DNA of 23,425 nt from a virus. The DNA is taken from positions 1-23,425 of the IMG/VR virus record IMGVR_UViG_3300021963_004309. One strand, written 5' to 3'. A program made the translations under genes and the position numbers. The notes under the pieces were generated by a model. It was not told the DNA's origin. It did no database searches and was given only the letters and a program-made list of their open reading frames with translations. Shown here in pieces: positions 7,334 through 14,611 of this stretch. Numbering within the stretch: the first letter of the stretch is position 1; each line of letters opens with the position of its first letter.

Positions 7334-8419
7334 ATGGCAAAACTCACAGAAAGAGATTTTAACTCCGCTCCCTACATGGGTAAGCGTGAAGACCTCGCAG
7401 ACCTTATCGCCCTCGTTGACGCTAAGGATACTCCGTTCACATCTATGGCCCCGAAGGGCTCCAAGCCTGGAAATACAGTGTTCCGCTGGCAGGTTGACTC
7501 CCTTCCCGCCGCCGCCGCTTCGCAGACTGGCGTTGTCGATGGTACGGATGTTGACCCGAATGGTGCTACCATTCAGAACTTCGTTAAGGATGGTGCTACA
7601 CAGTACCGCTACGAATTGTCGAACCACATTCAGGAATTCAGAAAGTCTGTCCGTGTGTCCCCGCTTACGCTTGACATCGCTGTCATCGCTGGCGTGAAGG
7701 ACGAACTGGCTAACAATGTCGCTAAGGGCATCACGATGCTTAAGCGTGACATGGAAAAGACATTCTGCTCCAACAATCTTCCGAAGGCTGACGATGGCTC
7801 CACGCAGGGCTACGCTACCAGAGGTCTCGATTCTTGGACTCGCCCTGTCCTTCCGACTGGTGGTGTCTTCGCTAACGACAACTATCTGGCTGTCCCTACT
7901 GCTTTCCGCACAAAGGCCGCTTCGGTTGCTGGTAACGCTACAGCCATTGCGGAATCTACGACTGCTTCCTCGACCCTCACTGAAATCGTTGTTCAGGACA
8001 TCCTGACCTCCATCTACAGTGAAACTGGTCAGTTCCGCTCCTACGATGGTCTCGTTGGTCCGAACCTCAAGAGAGCCTTCACTAACCTCGTCTACACGAA
8101 TCGTACTGACACCTCGGCTTCTCAGGCCGCTATCAGAACCTTCAACAGAGACGCTTCGGCTTCCTCCTATATCTCCTCGATTGATGTCTTTGAAGGCGAT
8201 TTCGGTCAGATTCGTCTGCACCCCTCGCTCTTCCTGAAGAACAACTTCTGCGGTTATGTCCTCCCGATGGAGCATGTCGAAATCCGCTATGGCGGCTCGG
8301 TTGCTGGCGTGAAGGAACTGACTGACAATGGTGGTGGTCCTGCCCGCATGATTAACGCTATTGCGTCCGTCTGCGTGAAGAATCCGCTGGCCTTCGGTAA
8401 GTTCGACTATGTTTCGTAA
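7334..8419 (+). CDS. Major capsid protein (SU10/DUF5309-like, HK97 fold)
   Basis: This is the main shell subunit. The 361 residues carry the N-terminal pattern typical of the DUF5309/SU10 capsid group: DLADLIALVDAKDTPFTSM (about 20-38), then KGSKPGNTVFRWQVDSL. The spine-helix region (DIAVIAGVKDELANNVAKGITMLKRDMEKTF, about 113-143) and a late segment (GDFGQIRLHPSLFL) fit the HK97 fold. Codon use is the most biased in the window, favouring C- and G-ending codons and avoiding TTA, CTA and TCA, as expected for the most highly translated gene. The start is preceded by TACTACTATG without a Shine-Dalgarno sequence; the same ten bases mark the first gene of the window. Confidence 0.95.
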   Translation: MAKLTERDFNSAPYMGKREDLADLIALVDAKDTPFTSMAPKGSKPGNTVFRWQVDSLPAAAASQTGVVDGTDVDPNGATIQNFVKDGATQYRYELSNHIQEFRKSVRVSPLTLDIAVIAGVKDELANNVAKGITMLKRDMEKTFCSNNLPKADDGSTQGYATRGLDSWTRPVLPTGGVFANDNYLAVPTAFRTKAASVAGNATAIAESTTASSTLTEIVVQDILTSIYSETGQFRSYDGLVGPNLKRAFTNLVYTNRTDTSASQAAIRTFNRDASASSYISSIDVFEGDFGQIRLHPSLFLKNNFCGYVLPMEHVEIRYGGSVAGVKELTDNGGGPARMINAIASVCVKNPLAFGKFDYVS

Positions 8420-8424
8420 CTGAT

Positions 8425-8793
8425 ATGTCTGACCCTATCATAGCATCTCTCCAAGAAGCCTTCCCTGAACATCTGTTAGAGGAAGTTAAGAAGGAATTCC
8501 TTCATGGGTTTGCTATGAATAGGGTGCGGGCAGAAACAGAAGCGAAGCAGATTGCCCAGTTCGGGCATTCCAACGAAGCGAAAGATATTGACGGAGTTGG
8601 GAGGCTGGTTGCGAAAATCCCTCCCGACTCTTTTTATTACTGGTCGCATGTCCTCGGCCCTCAGTGCTGGGAAGACAAGCAGTTTCTCCGTGAGTTTATG
8701 CGGGACAATCCCGAAGTAGCGGTTAGAAACTATGCCAAGAAAACCATTGTTAATGGTACAATTTTTGATAGTAGCGGTTATATAGCAAAATGA
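8425..8793 (+). CDS. Small neck-region hypothetical protein
   Basis: This encodes 122 residues between capsid and adaptor genes. It is helical and soluble, with a conserved-looking core (IPPDSFYYWSHVLGPQCWEDKQFLREFM, about residues 67-94) rich in aromatic residues. The function is unknown; by position it may be a head-completion, decoration or capsid-to-neck protein. It starts six bases after the capsid stop and its TGA overlaps the adaptor start by 4 bases (ATGA), indicating translational coupling. Confidence 0.85.
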   Translation: MSDPIIASLQEAFPEHLLEEVKKEFLHGFAMNRVRAETEAKQIAQFGHSNEAKDIDGVGRLVAKIPPDSFYYWSHVLGPQCWEDKQFLREFMRDNPEVAVRNYAKKTIVNGTIFDSSGYIAK

Positions 8794-9557
8794 GAACAGT
8801 AGATTTTAGCAGAATCCTTATTGATGCAATCCAACTATGCGGTTTGGACAGGGATTCCATTTCCTATGCTACATTTACACAACTAAGGGACTTTGCTTCC
8901 AATAGGCTGAAGATGGCTTGGGAGCATGATAAGTTTCCAGACTTGATGCGTCTACAGGAAGTAACTGTGACGCACGATGAGGTCAATAGTATATATTACT
9001 TCGTGAAGCCGACACACTTCGGTGAGATTTTCAACATCTGGTATCAGAACCCTAATGCCACAAGCAGGGCTAAGTCTGTGGCGTATCGGATTACATCTAC
9101 GGATACTGATGAGCGTATCATACTTGGAGAGTTGTATGGTGGTTCTGTTTTTGTTGAATACAGAATAATCCCTCCTGAACTCAATGGTTCGCTGTGGGAC
9201 AACACTACTACATACTATGCTGGCTCTCAGGTTTATTGCGATAGTGGTTCAAATAGCGGTACTCTTACTCCTGTGGTTGGTAAGCCATATACCGCCAATT
9301 TTTATACTTGTCTGTTGCTGAACAACAACACGATACCAGAACAGAATCCTACTGCGTGGTCTAAGGTCAAGATTCCATATGTATTTGGGCAATACCTGCC
9401 TAGGGCCATCTTTGCTGATTACCTGAGGTCTGAGGGTCAATTTGATTCCGCTCAGGTTGCTGAAGCAGAGGCTATGCACTTCCTTGACCTTGAAGTGGAC
9501 AAGGTGGTCAGACAACAGGGTCAAATTCAAACATACAACTTTATCAGAACATACTAA
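8790..9557 (+). CDS. Tail adaptor protein with inserted carbohydrate-binding-like module
   Basis: This is the probable head-tail adaptor (the role of P22 gp4 or T7 gp11) that joins the portal ring to the nozzle. The 255 residues split into three parts. Residues 1-130 are a helical core followed by strands (QLCGLDRDSISYATFTQLRDFASNRLKMAWE). Residues about 132-192 form a module with W136, TTYYAGSQVY, Y167-x-FYTC, P183 and W190, which matches the chitin-binding CBM5/12 layout (W, YxxGxxVY, YxC, NPxxW). Residues 193-255 are a return to helical adaptor sequence (YLPRAIFADYLRSEGQFDSAQVAEAEAMHFLDLEVDKVVRQ). Length is a little above typical because of the insert. The module would be displayed around the neck and could bind polysaccharide on the host or its surroundings. 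Confidence 0.8.
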   Translation: MRTVDFSRILIDAIQLCGLDRDSISYATFTQLRDFASNRLKMAWEHDKFPDLMRLQEVTVTHDEVNSIYYFVKPTHFGEIFNIWYQNPNATSRAKSVAYRITSTDTDERIILGELYGGSVFVEYRIIPPELNGSLWDNTTTYYAGSQVYCDSGSNSGTLTPVVGKPYTANFYTCLLLNNNTIPEQNPTAWSKVKIPYVFGQYLPRAIFADYLRSEGQFDSAQVAEAEAMHFLDLEVDKVVRQQGQIQTYNFIRTY

Positions 9558-9558
9558 C

Positions 9559-9861
9559 ATGGGTGCTATCTCTATCTCTACTCCTATCCTTAAGTCGTTT
9601 ACGCATGCTACAACGACTGTGGGTACAACTGCCGTTAAAATAATCAATGCCGCTGATTCGTCCACAAGACGCATTTCCGTTGTTATCCAAAATCAGTCGG
9701 CAACTGCTACTGTTAAATTGATTTTCAATGACACTGCTGGAACTGAAGGCATAATCATTCAGCCAGCGACAATTTACGCTATCGACAATTATAATGGAAA
9801 TGTGTGGGCTATTGCGTCTGCGGCCTCCACGCCTGTCCATACAGCGTTGTCGATAATCTAA
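9559..9861 (+). CDS. Small virion-associated beta-sandwich protein
   Basis: This encodes 100 residues beginning MGAISISTPILKSF. Nearly the whole protein is beta-rich: RRISVVIQNQSATATVKLIF, then GIIIQPATIYAIDNYNGNVWAIAS. This pattern, an exposed strand followed by a GI-I-P loop and a N-G-x-(V/I)-(W/Y)-A-I-A strand, is familiar in small phage decoration, neck or fibre-base proteins. The open frame extends upstream to 9442 inside the adaptor gene, but the ATG at 9559, two bases after that gene's stop, is the sensible start. Its exact place in the particle cannot be told from sequence. Confidence 0.78.
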   Translation: MGAISISTPILKSFTHATTTVGTTAVKIINAADSSTRRISVVIQNQSATATVKLIFNDTAGTEGIIIQPATIYAIDNYNGNVWAIASAASTPVHTALSII

Positions 9862-9901
9862 TGAAAACAATTAAAATACACCTTAACACAATAAGAGCAA
9901 T

Positions 9902-10390
9902 ATGTCTGTCAAAGTCAGTCCGAATCTTCCAGCAAATGTAGTTGAGATTGGTAACGAGATTACTCAGTCGAAAATTAACGAGATAAACAGCGGGACTTTG
10001 GCTACACAAGCCTTTGTTGCAACTAACTATGCAACGAAGGCTAATCCTACATTTACAGGAACAGTAACGATTCCTGCTGGTGCTAATATTTCAGGATATC
10101 TGCAATTAAGTGGTGGCACAATGACTGGAAATCTTACTCTTACTCAAATTTTAGGAACCAACAATACCGATTTCGTCATCAATGCAAATAACGACGGATT
10201 CGGTGGAACAGCCGTTCAATACCTTCATACATTTACAAACACCGATGGAAGGTTCCTACTAGCCACTAATGGTGGTGGTTTGACCTTTCCAGACGGCACG
10301 ACACAGACTACTTCCGCAGTTTCCTTTCCAGACGCACCTTCTGATGGAAACATCTATGGAAGACAAAATGGTGCATGGGTAATCATCTAA
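9902..10390 (+). CDS. Short tail fibre protein
   Basis: This encodes 162 residues with tail-fibre features throughout: YATKANPTFTGTVTIPAG (about 43-60), SGGTMTGNLTL (70-80), LTFPDGTTQTTSAV (127-140) and a C-terminus of DAPSDGNIYGRQNGAWVII. The last two motifs are characteristic of trimeric fibre tips and attachment sites for chaperone or receptor-binding domains. The N-terminal 40 residues are helical and likely anchor it to the tail. A 40-base A-rich gap precedes it. It probably takes part in host recognition, perhaps together with the 337-residue fibre encoded further down. Confidence 0.85.
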   Translation: MSVKVSPNLPANVVEIGNEITQSKINEINSGTLATQAFVATNYATKANPTFTGTVTIPAGANISGYLQLSGGTMTGNLTLTQILGTNNTDFVINANNDGFGGTAVQYLHTFTNTDGRFLLATNGGGLTFPDGTTQTTSAVSFPDAPSDGNIYGRQNGAWVII

Positions 10391-10397
10391 CAAATTT

Positions 10398-10529
10398 ATG
10401 TTCGCATTTATTCTATCTCTAACTGTTATTGCACTTGCTTTTGCTGGTGGATTTTACGCTGGCGTAAAGAACGCCAAGTCCTCCAAGGTCGAAAAGGCCG
10501 TTGAAGCATTTAAAACACTCAAAGATTAA
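10398..10529 (+). CDS. 43-residue single-pass membrane protein
   Basis: This encodes MFAFILSLTVIALAFAGGFYAG followed by a charged helix (KNAKSSKVEKAVEAFKTLKD). Residues 2-21 are one hydrophobic segment with a Gly-Gly break, and no signal cleavage site is obvious. Its stop shares a base with the next start (TAATG), which supports it as a real gene despite its size. Small one-pass proteins in late operons can be holins, pinholins or spanin-like parts, but no lysin gene is in the window, so lysis is only one possibility; a minor virion membrane peptide is another. Confidence 0.7.
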   Translation: MFAFILSLTVIALAFAGGFYAGVKNAKSSKVEKAVEAFKTLKD

Positions 10530-12475
10530 TGGCTAACCTTCAGCGTCAATACGATGGTGATGCTGGATTCATAGGCATAGATACTAGAGGAAACCCAGCA
10601 ACACTTAAACAAGGAGTCCTTCAGGATGGTAACAACATTCGGCTGGACCTCCAATCGTTGCAGGTAAGAAAGGGTCTACAAAGAACCCTAGATGACGGCT
10701 ATGTAAGTACTGTAGGTACAGTTGTTGGTAGCGGTATTTATGTAGATAGTGTTTCTGGCAAGCAATATGTTGCACTCGTTGGATACAATTCTGGTGCTAA
10801 TAGGTTTTACTTATTTGACATTATCACTGGAAGTTTTTTCCTGAACATAGCAATGCCAACCAATAGGCCAATTGCTACTGGTCCTGTTCAACTGCTACAG
10901 TCTGTTAATAAAATGTACATCCTCAGAGGTGAGGCTACTAGGTACATAACTGGCAATGGCTCTACAGGACAACAGGCAACAGTTGGTGGGGCTCCTCATA
11001 CAGTAATAACTGTAACAACAAGCACTCCTCATGGGCTTAATGTTGGTGATGAGTTTATTATTGAAACAGTACACGCCCAATGGAATGGACCTACTAGTGA
11101 AAACAACTTTGTCGTAGGAAGCGTACCATCATCTACATCGTTTACTTATACACTAACGGCAGGTCACAGTGGTGCGGCAAGTGCTTATGTAATACAGGTA
11201 GCAAAGCCTGTTCTTGTGTTTAATGGAACAACAGTTTCCGTTGTAAGACAGGGTATTATTGACGGAACTGTGTTTGGTGGTACATCTCCTACAGCATGCG
11301 ACTTCCCGCCAACATCTACGGCAGTATACCACAAGAATAGAATTTACTGCAAGTACAGTAAGGACGAAATAGCCGTATCTGACTACCTGACTGATGTAAC
11401 TGGCAACTGGCAGTTTGACCTTACAATTCAGGCTTTAACCATAAATCTAGGAGACGAGCAGGAAATCACAGGGTTCCACCCATGGACTAGGGATACGATG
11501 CTTGTTTTTAAGACTAACAGCATTTATGAGGCTAAATTTGCAGACAACACATCCACGCCAGACATAGTTCTTGCTGAGTCTTTTGTTCGTGCATTGACAT
11601 ATGACATTGGGTGTGTTGCTAAGAATAGCATAGCAAATGTGTCTGGCGTTGTGTTCTTCATGTCACAGCGTGGTATCTACAAGTTAGAGCCTCAATTGGA
11701 TGTGGCACTGCTTGCCAACACTGCCCCAATGTCCCTTCCCATTCAGAAGTACATTGAAAGGCTGAACTACGACTATGTTAAGAACAGTGCTGGAATCGTG
11801 TGGAATGGCAGATACTACCTTGCCGTACCTTCGGAAGATAGCACCTTTAATAACAATGTCTTGGTGTATAACTTAACAAACCAGATGTGGGAGTCGGTAG
11901 ACACATTCCCAGCGTCAATCAGAATTGACAATATAATCGTAGCAAAGACGGACATTAGTAATGTCAACAATAACATGCTTTACTGCTCGTCTGTTAACGG
12001 CATATATATTGCAGAACAGGCAGAGGTAGATGAATTCGGCTCCTTGTCTACATCTCCAACTTTTGAGAATTTTCCTTATATTGCTGGACCACCTGAAATC
12101 CCAGAAGGTATCCCTCTGGAGTTTTCTCTTGAAACAGCAGTATACAACTCGTCCATAATTAGAGGGTACGCAAAGACAAGAAGATATATATTCAACTCAT
12201 TGCAGGATAAGCGTTTCGTCTCGGTTAATACAGATATTAAGTTTGATGACATTGGTGCTATCAAAACTGACATTGTGACTTACAACCCAGATACAAGATT
12301 AACTCTTGACACTGTGTCGTCCCAGTCCGTTGGAGACAACACACGAAGATTTCCAATAAGAAAGATTGCAGTTGGCTGTGAATTAGATTTTGCTTCCCTT
12401 AGCGGTAGGCCAATCATCAGAAGCGTATCAATAGAAGCCCAAGCAATCGGTAGAAATATTATAAATAAGCAATAA
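10529..12475 (+). CDS. Tail nozzle / stabilisation protein with inserted beta-domain
   Basis: This is the probable tail nozzle (the role of P22 gp10 or T7 gp12), which closes the DNA channel below the adaptor. The 648 residues are beta-rich with propeller-like repeats: GNNIRLDLQSLQVRKG (about 34-49), YHKNRIYCKYSKDEIAVSDYLTD, FHPWTRDTMLVFKTNSIYEA, GVVFFMSQRGIYKLE, and GRYYLAVPSEDSTFNNNVLVYNLTNQMWES. These NGRYYLAxP...NNxxLVYN...W patterns are typical of phage stabilisation or nozzle proteins. Residues about 157-222 (TVITVTTSTPHGLNVGDEFII to TSFTYTLTAGHSG) form a separate small beta-domain, like the FCCH-type inserts seen in many phage tail proteins. The start is TAATG-coupled to the membrane peptide. 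Confidence 0.87.
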   Translation: MANLQRQYDGDAGFIGIDTRGNPATLKQGVLQDGNNIRLDLQSLQVRKGLQRTLDDGYVSTVGTVVGSGIYVDSVSGKQYVALVGYNSGANRFYLFDIITGSFFLNIAMPTNRPIATGPVQLLQSVNKMYILRGEATRYITGNGSTGQQATVGGAPHTVITVTTSTPHGLNVGDEFIIETVHAQWNGPTSENNFVVGSVPSSTSFTYTLTAGHSGAASAYVIQVAKPVLVFNGTTVSVVRQGIIDGTVFGGTSPTACDFPPTSTAVYHKNRIYCKYSKDEIAVSDYLTDVTGNWQFDLTIQALTINLGDEQEITGFHPWTRDTMLVFKTNSIYEAKFADNTSTPDIVLAESFVRALTYDIGCVAKNSIANVSGVVFFMSQRGIYKLEPQLDVALLANTAPMSLPIQKYIERLNYDYVKNSAGIVWNGRYYLAVPSEDSTFNNNVLVYNLTNQMWESVDTFPASIRIDNIIVAKTDISNVNNNMLYCSSVNGIYIAEQAEVDEFGSLSTSPTFENFPYIAGPPEIPEGIPLEFSLETAVYNSSIIRGYAKTRRYIFNSLQDKRFVSVNTDIKFDDIGAIKTDIVTYNPDTRLTLDTVSSQSVGDNTRRFPIRKIAVGCELDFASLSGRPIIRSVSIEAQAIGRNIINKQ

Positions 12476-12476
12476 A

Positions 12477-13490
12477 ATGGCACAAATCAACAAAGGCTAT
12501 AACTACACAACAAGCGGGGCTAACTCTTATGTTACCGCTGGCAACCTAAATCAGCATGTGGCATTGGCTACGCTTGCTGGTGGTGCTATATCCGAACAAA
12601 CCGCTAATTCAGCGTCTAATGATACTGATGTAATCCTTATTGGCACTGGGACTGGATTGTCTACTGCCATATGGAAACAGACAAAGGCTCAGTTTACTAA
12701 CACAATAAACTCTGCAAGCATAAGCGTCAATGCACTGTCTGTACAGGACGCAGAACTTGACAGCATTACTATAAACGGCTCTTACGATGAAGATGTTTAT
12801 TTCAATGTAGGAAATGCGGCTATATACAACTCAAGCACGACCAGTCCTTATGTGATGTTTGGCTATGACAACATTACTCATGCACTTCCTGTTGGTCATA
12901 CTGGCAATGTGTTTAGGCATCACGGCATTTCGACATTGTTCACAGACCCTTATAATCCTGTTGACCTGAATGTTGCTGGCACAGGTCATACTGTGACTAT
13001 TCAAGGTGATTTAAATGTTACAAAGGATTTAAATGTCACACGAAATGTAAGTCAAGGCGGGGTTGTTTTGGATTTGTTTAAGCGTTATGGTGCTAAGAAT
13101 GGAGTTCTGTTTGCTGGTGGAATTACCGAACTTTACAAAACGCAAGACCTTGACATCCCTGCTGATGAAACTTGGGTGTTTTCTTTTGATTTTAAGTTTA
13201 AATCCAACCAACTAGGTACTGCAACAATAACTGCATATCTTGAAAAGGCTACATATTCAGATGTAAGTGTAGCAACTTGGGATGTTATTATATACGGACT
13301 ACAGCATCCATATGTGTATCTTACATCTAACCTTGCTCTTACAAGAACAAGCCTTGCTTCTCTTTCAAAAAAGTTAAAGTTCGTGGTATCTGGACTTTCC
13401 ACATACAATACTGCTACTGAACATATGTACTCTATTTCTTATGTCCGCATTAAAACGGCACAACTAACAACTGATAATTCTATACTCTAA
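12477..13490 (+). CDS. Tail fibre / receptor-binding protein
   Basis: This encodes 337 residues. The N-terminal 100 residues contain helical and strand patches with Ala/Thr/Ser-rich sequence and an ALSVQDAELDSITINGS segment. The middle (about 120-195) is beta-structured and ends in tandem short repeats (GDLNVTKDLNVTRNV) like the triple-beta-helix shafts of fibres. The last 100 residues (WVFSFDFKFKSN through YSISYVRIKT) look like a compact beta-sandwich tip. It resembles a receptor-binding protein more than an enzyme; no catalytic motif is visible. It begins one base after the nozzle stop, and its own stop overlaps the next start (TAATG). Confidence 0.8.
   Translation: MAQINKGYNYTTSGANSYVTAGNLNQHVALATLAGGAISEQTANSASNDTDVILIGTGTGLSTAIWKQTKAQFTNTINSASISVNALSVQDAELDSITINGSYDEDVYFNVGNAAIYNSSTTSPYVMFGYDNITHALPVGHTGNVFRHHGISTLFTDPYNPVDLNVAGTGHTVTIQGDLNVTKDLNVTRNVSQGGVVLDLFKRYGAKNGVLFAGGITELYKTQDLDIPADETWVFSFDFKFKSNQLGTATITAYLEKATYSDVSVATWDVIIYGLQHPYVYLTSNLALTRTSLASLSKKLKFVVSGLSTYNTATEHMYSISYVRIKTAQLTTDNSIL
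13008..13040 (+). repeat. Tandem 15-base repeat in the fibre shaft
   Basis: GATTTAAATGTTACA (13008-13022) recurs as GATTTAAATGTCACA (13026-13040), one base different and 18 bases apart, so the reading frame is kept. It encodes DLNVT twice (DLNVTKDLNVT) and continues with a weaker third turn (RNVSQ). It fits a repeating strand in a trimeric fibre shaft. Confidence 0.7.
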
Positions 13491-14605
13491 TGGCTGAATA
13501 TGATTCTGTAGGTGGTGGTGCTTCTGGTGGAGCAACTGGGGCAATGGCTGGTGCTGTCGGCGGTTACGCTGTAGGTGCTAAAATAGGTGCTGTTGGTGGA
13601 CCTGTTGGCATGGCTATTGGAGCAGTTCTTGGTGGTCTTTTTGGCTCCAAGAAAACCAAGGTTCCTAGACCTCCTACCTATGGTCAGTTGATGAATAGAA
13701 ACCTTGACGCACAAGAGAGCATTCAGGATAGATTGCTTACCCTTGAAGGAAAGTATAGAGGACAATACCAAGGGTTGCAGGAGCGTACATTGCAGTCCCA
13801 ACTCTATGGTGGCAATGGCAACCAAGGATACATCAACATGCTCAATGAGTCCAATGAAGCCCTACAAGGCGTTCAGGCTAGGGCTGGGGCTGGTTACATG
13901 AATACGCTTGGCGGGCTTGCTGGACAGGCCAGAAACATGCTCCAAAGCGACCAAGCAAGAGCAATGCAACAGTCCTTGATGTATCAGGCTCAAAATGACT
14001 TGGCAATGGGTTCTTCGCTTAATGCCGACGAACAGCGTCAGGCTTTCCAAAGTGCCAATGCTGGCATGGCAATGCGAGGTCTTGGAGGTAGACAGGGTGT
14101 AGCCGCAGGTGTCCTATCCAACTACGGAATGGGGCAAAATAGGCTCAACCAGCGTAGGCAGTTTGCTGGCGGTATTCTCAGTCAGGATTCTGCTCTTCAG
14201 TCTGCGGCTCTTCAGATGGGTGCTGGTGCTATGAATATGTATAATGCTGGTGGCACATTCATGGGTCAGGCTAACGCCATGCTTGGACAGTATCAGCCTC
14301 AAATCTTCCAGCCTGAATCCCAGATGGGGGCTCAAGCACAAGGAATGAAGTACCAGCATGAAATGGGCGTTGCCAGAAGCAGTATGCAACAGCAACAACA
14401 GTTGCTTAGTAGCATGGGCCAGTTCGGTTCATTCATGATTCAAAACCCTAATCTGTGGCAAACACCTCCCATTGTTGCTAATACCAATCAATACGCTAAT
14501 CCTATTGGCCCGACAATGAGTGGAGGGTTTGATGCTGGAGGTCAAGGCCCAGCATTTAGCAGTCCATATTTTGGTGGTGGCACTGCATACGGAAATTTTA
14601 GATAA
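13490..14605 (+). CDS. Glycine-rich internal virion (ejection) protein
   Basis: This encodes 371 residues and is likely a pore- or channel-forming protein stored in the head and ejected with DNA, comparable in role to T7 gp14 or P22 gp7/gp20. The N-terminus (residues 8-52) is almost pure Gly/Ala with hydrophobic residues and GxxxG spacing, ending at a basic patch (FGSKKTKVPRPP, 51-62): a glycine-zipper membrane hairpin. The remainder is Gln/Met/Asn/Gly-rich and helical (QAESIQDRLLTLEGKY-like heptads, then many AQARNMLQSDQARAMQQ-type segments). There is no signal peptide. It stands next to two further probable internal proteins, an arrangement typical of ejection-protein triplets. The ATG is coupled to the preceding stop (TAATG). 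Confidence 0.8.
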   Translation: MAEYDSVGGGASGGATGAMAGAVGGYAVGAKIGAVGGPVGMAIGAVLGGLFGSKKTKVPRPPTYGQLMNRNLDAQESIQDRLLTLEGKYRGQYQGLQERTLQSQLYGGNGNQGYINMLNESNEALQGVQARAGAGYMNTLGGLAGQARNMLQSDQARAMQQSLMYQAQNDLAMGSSLNADEQRQAFQSANAGMAMRGLGGRQGVAAGVLSNYGMGQNRLNQRRQFAGGILSQDSALQSAALQMGAGAMNMYNAGGTFMGQANAMLGQYQPQIFQPESQMGAQAQGMKYQHEMGVARSSMQQQQQLLSSMGQFGSFMIQNPNLWQTPPIVANTNQYANPIGPTMSGGFDAGGQGPAFSSPYFGGGTAYGNFR

Positions 14606-14611
14606 TAATTT

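Noticed and set aside
7016-8275. A 419-codon open frame on the minus strand across the scaffold end and capsid gene
   Set aside because: It lies in exact antisense register with the sense genes and is open only because they avoid TTA, CTA and TCA codons. Its translation is repetitive in R, S, V and E with no motif, and the sense strand encodes a clear capsid protein.
9442-9558. N-terminal extension of the 100-residue beta protein to an ATG at 9442
   Set aside because: The extra 39 codons lie wholly inside the adaptor gene in another frame and encode a basic, unstructured peptide. The ATG at 9559 just after the adaptor stop gives the expected protein.
9861-9941. A 26-codon frame starting at a TAATG overlap after the beta protein
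   Set aside because: The peptide (MKTIKIHLNTIRAIC...) is basic and very short and overlaps the start of the fibre gene in another frame; the overlap alone is weak evidence.
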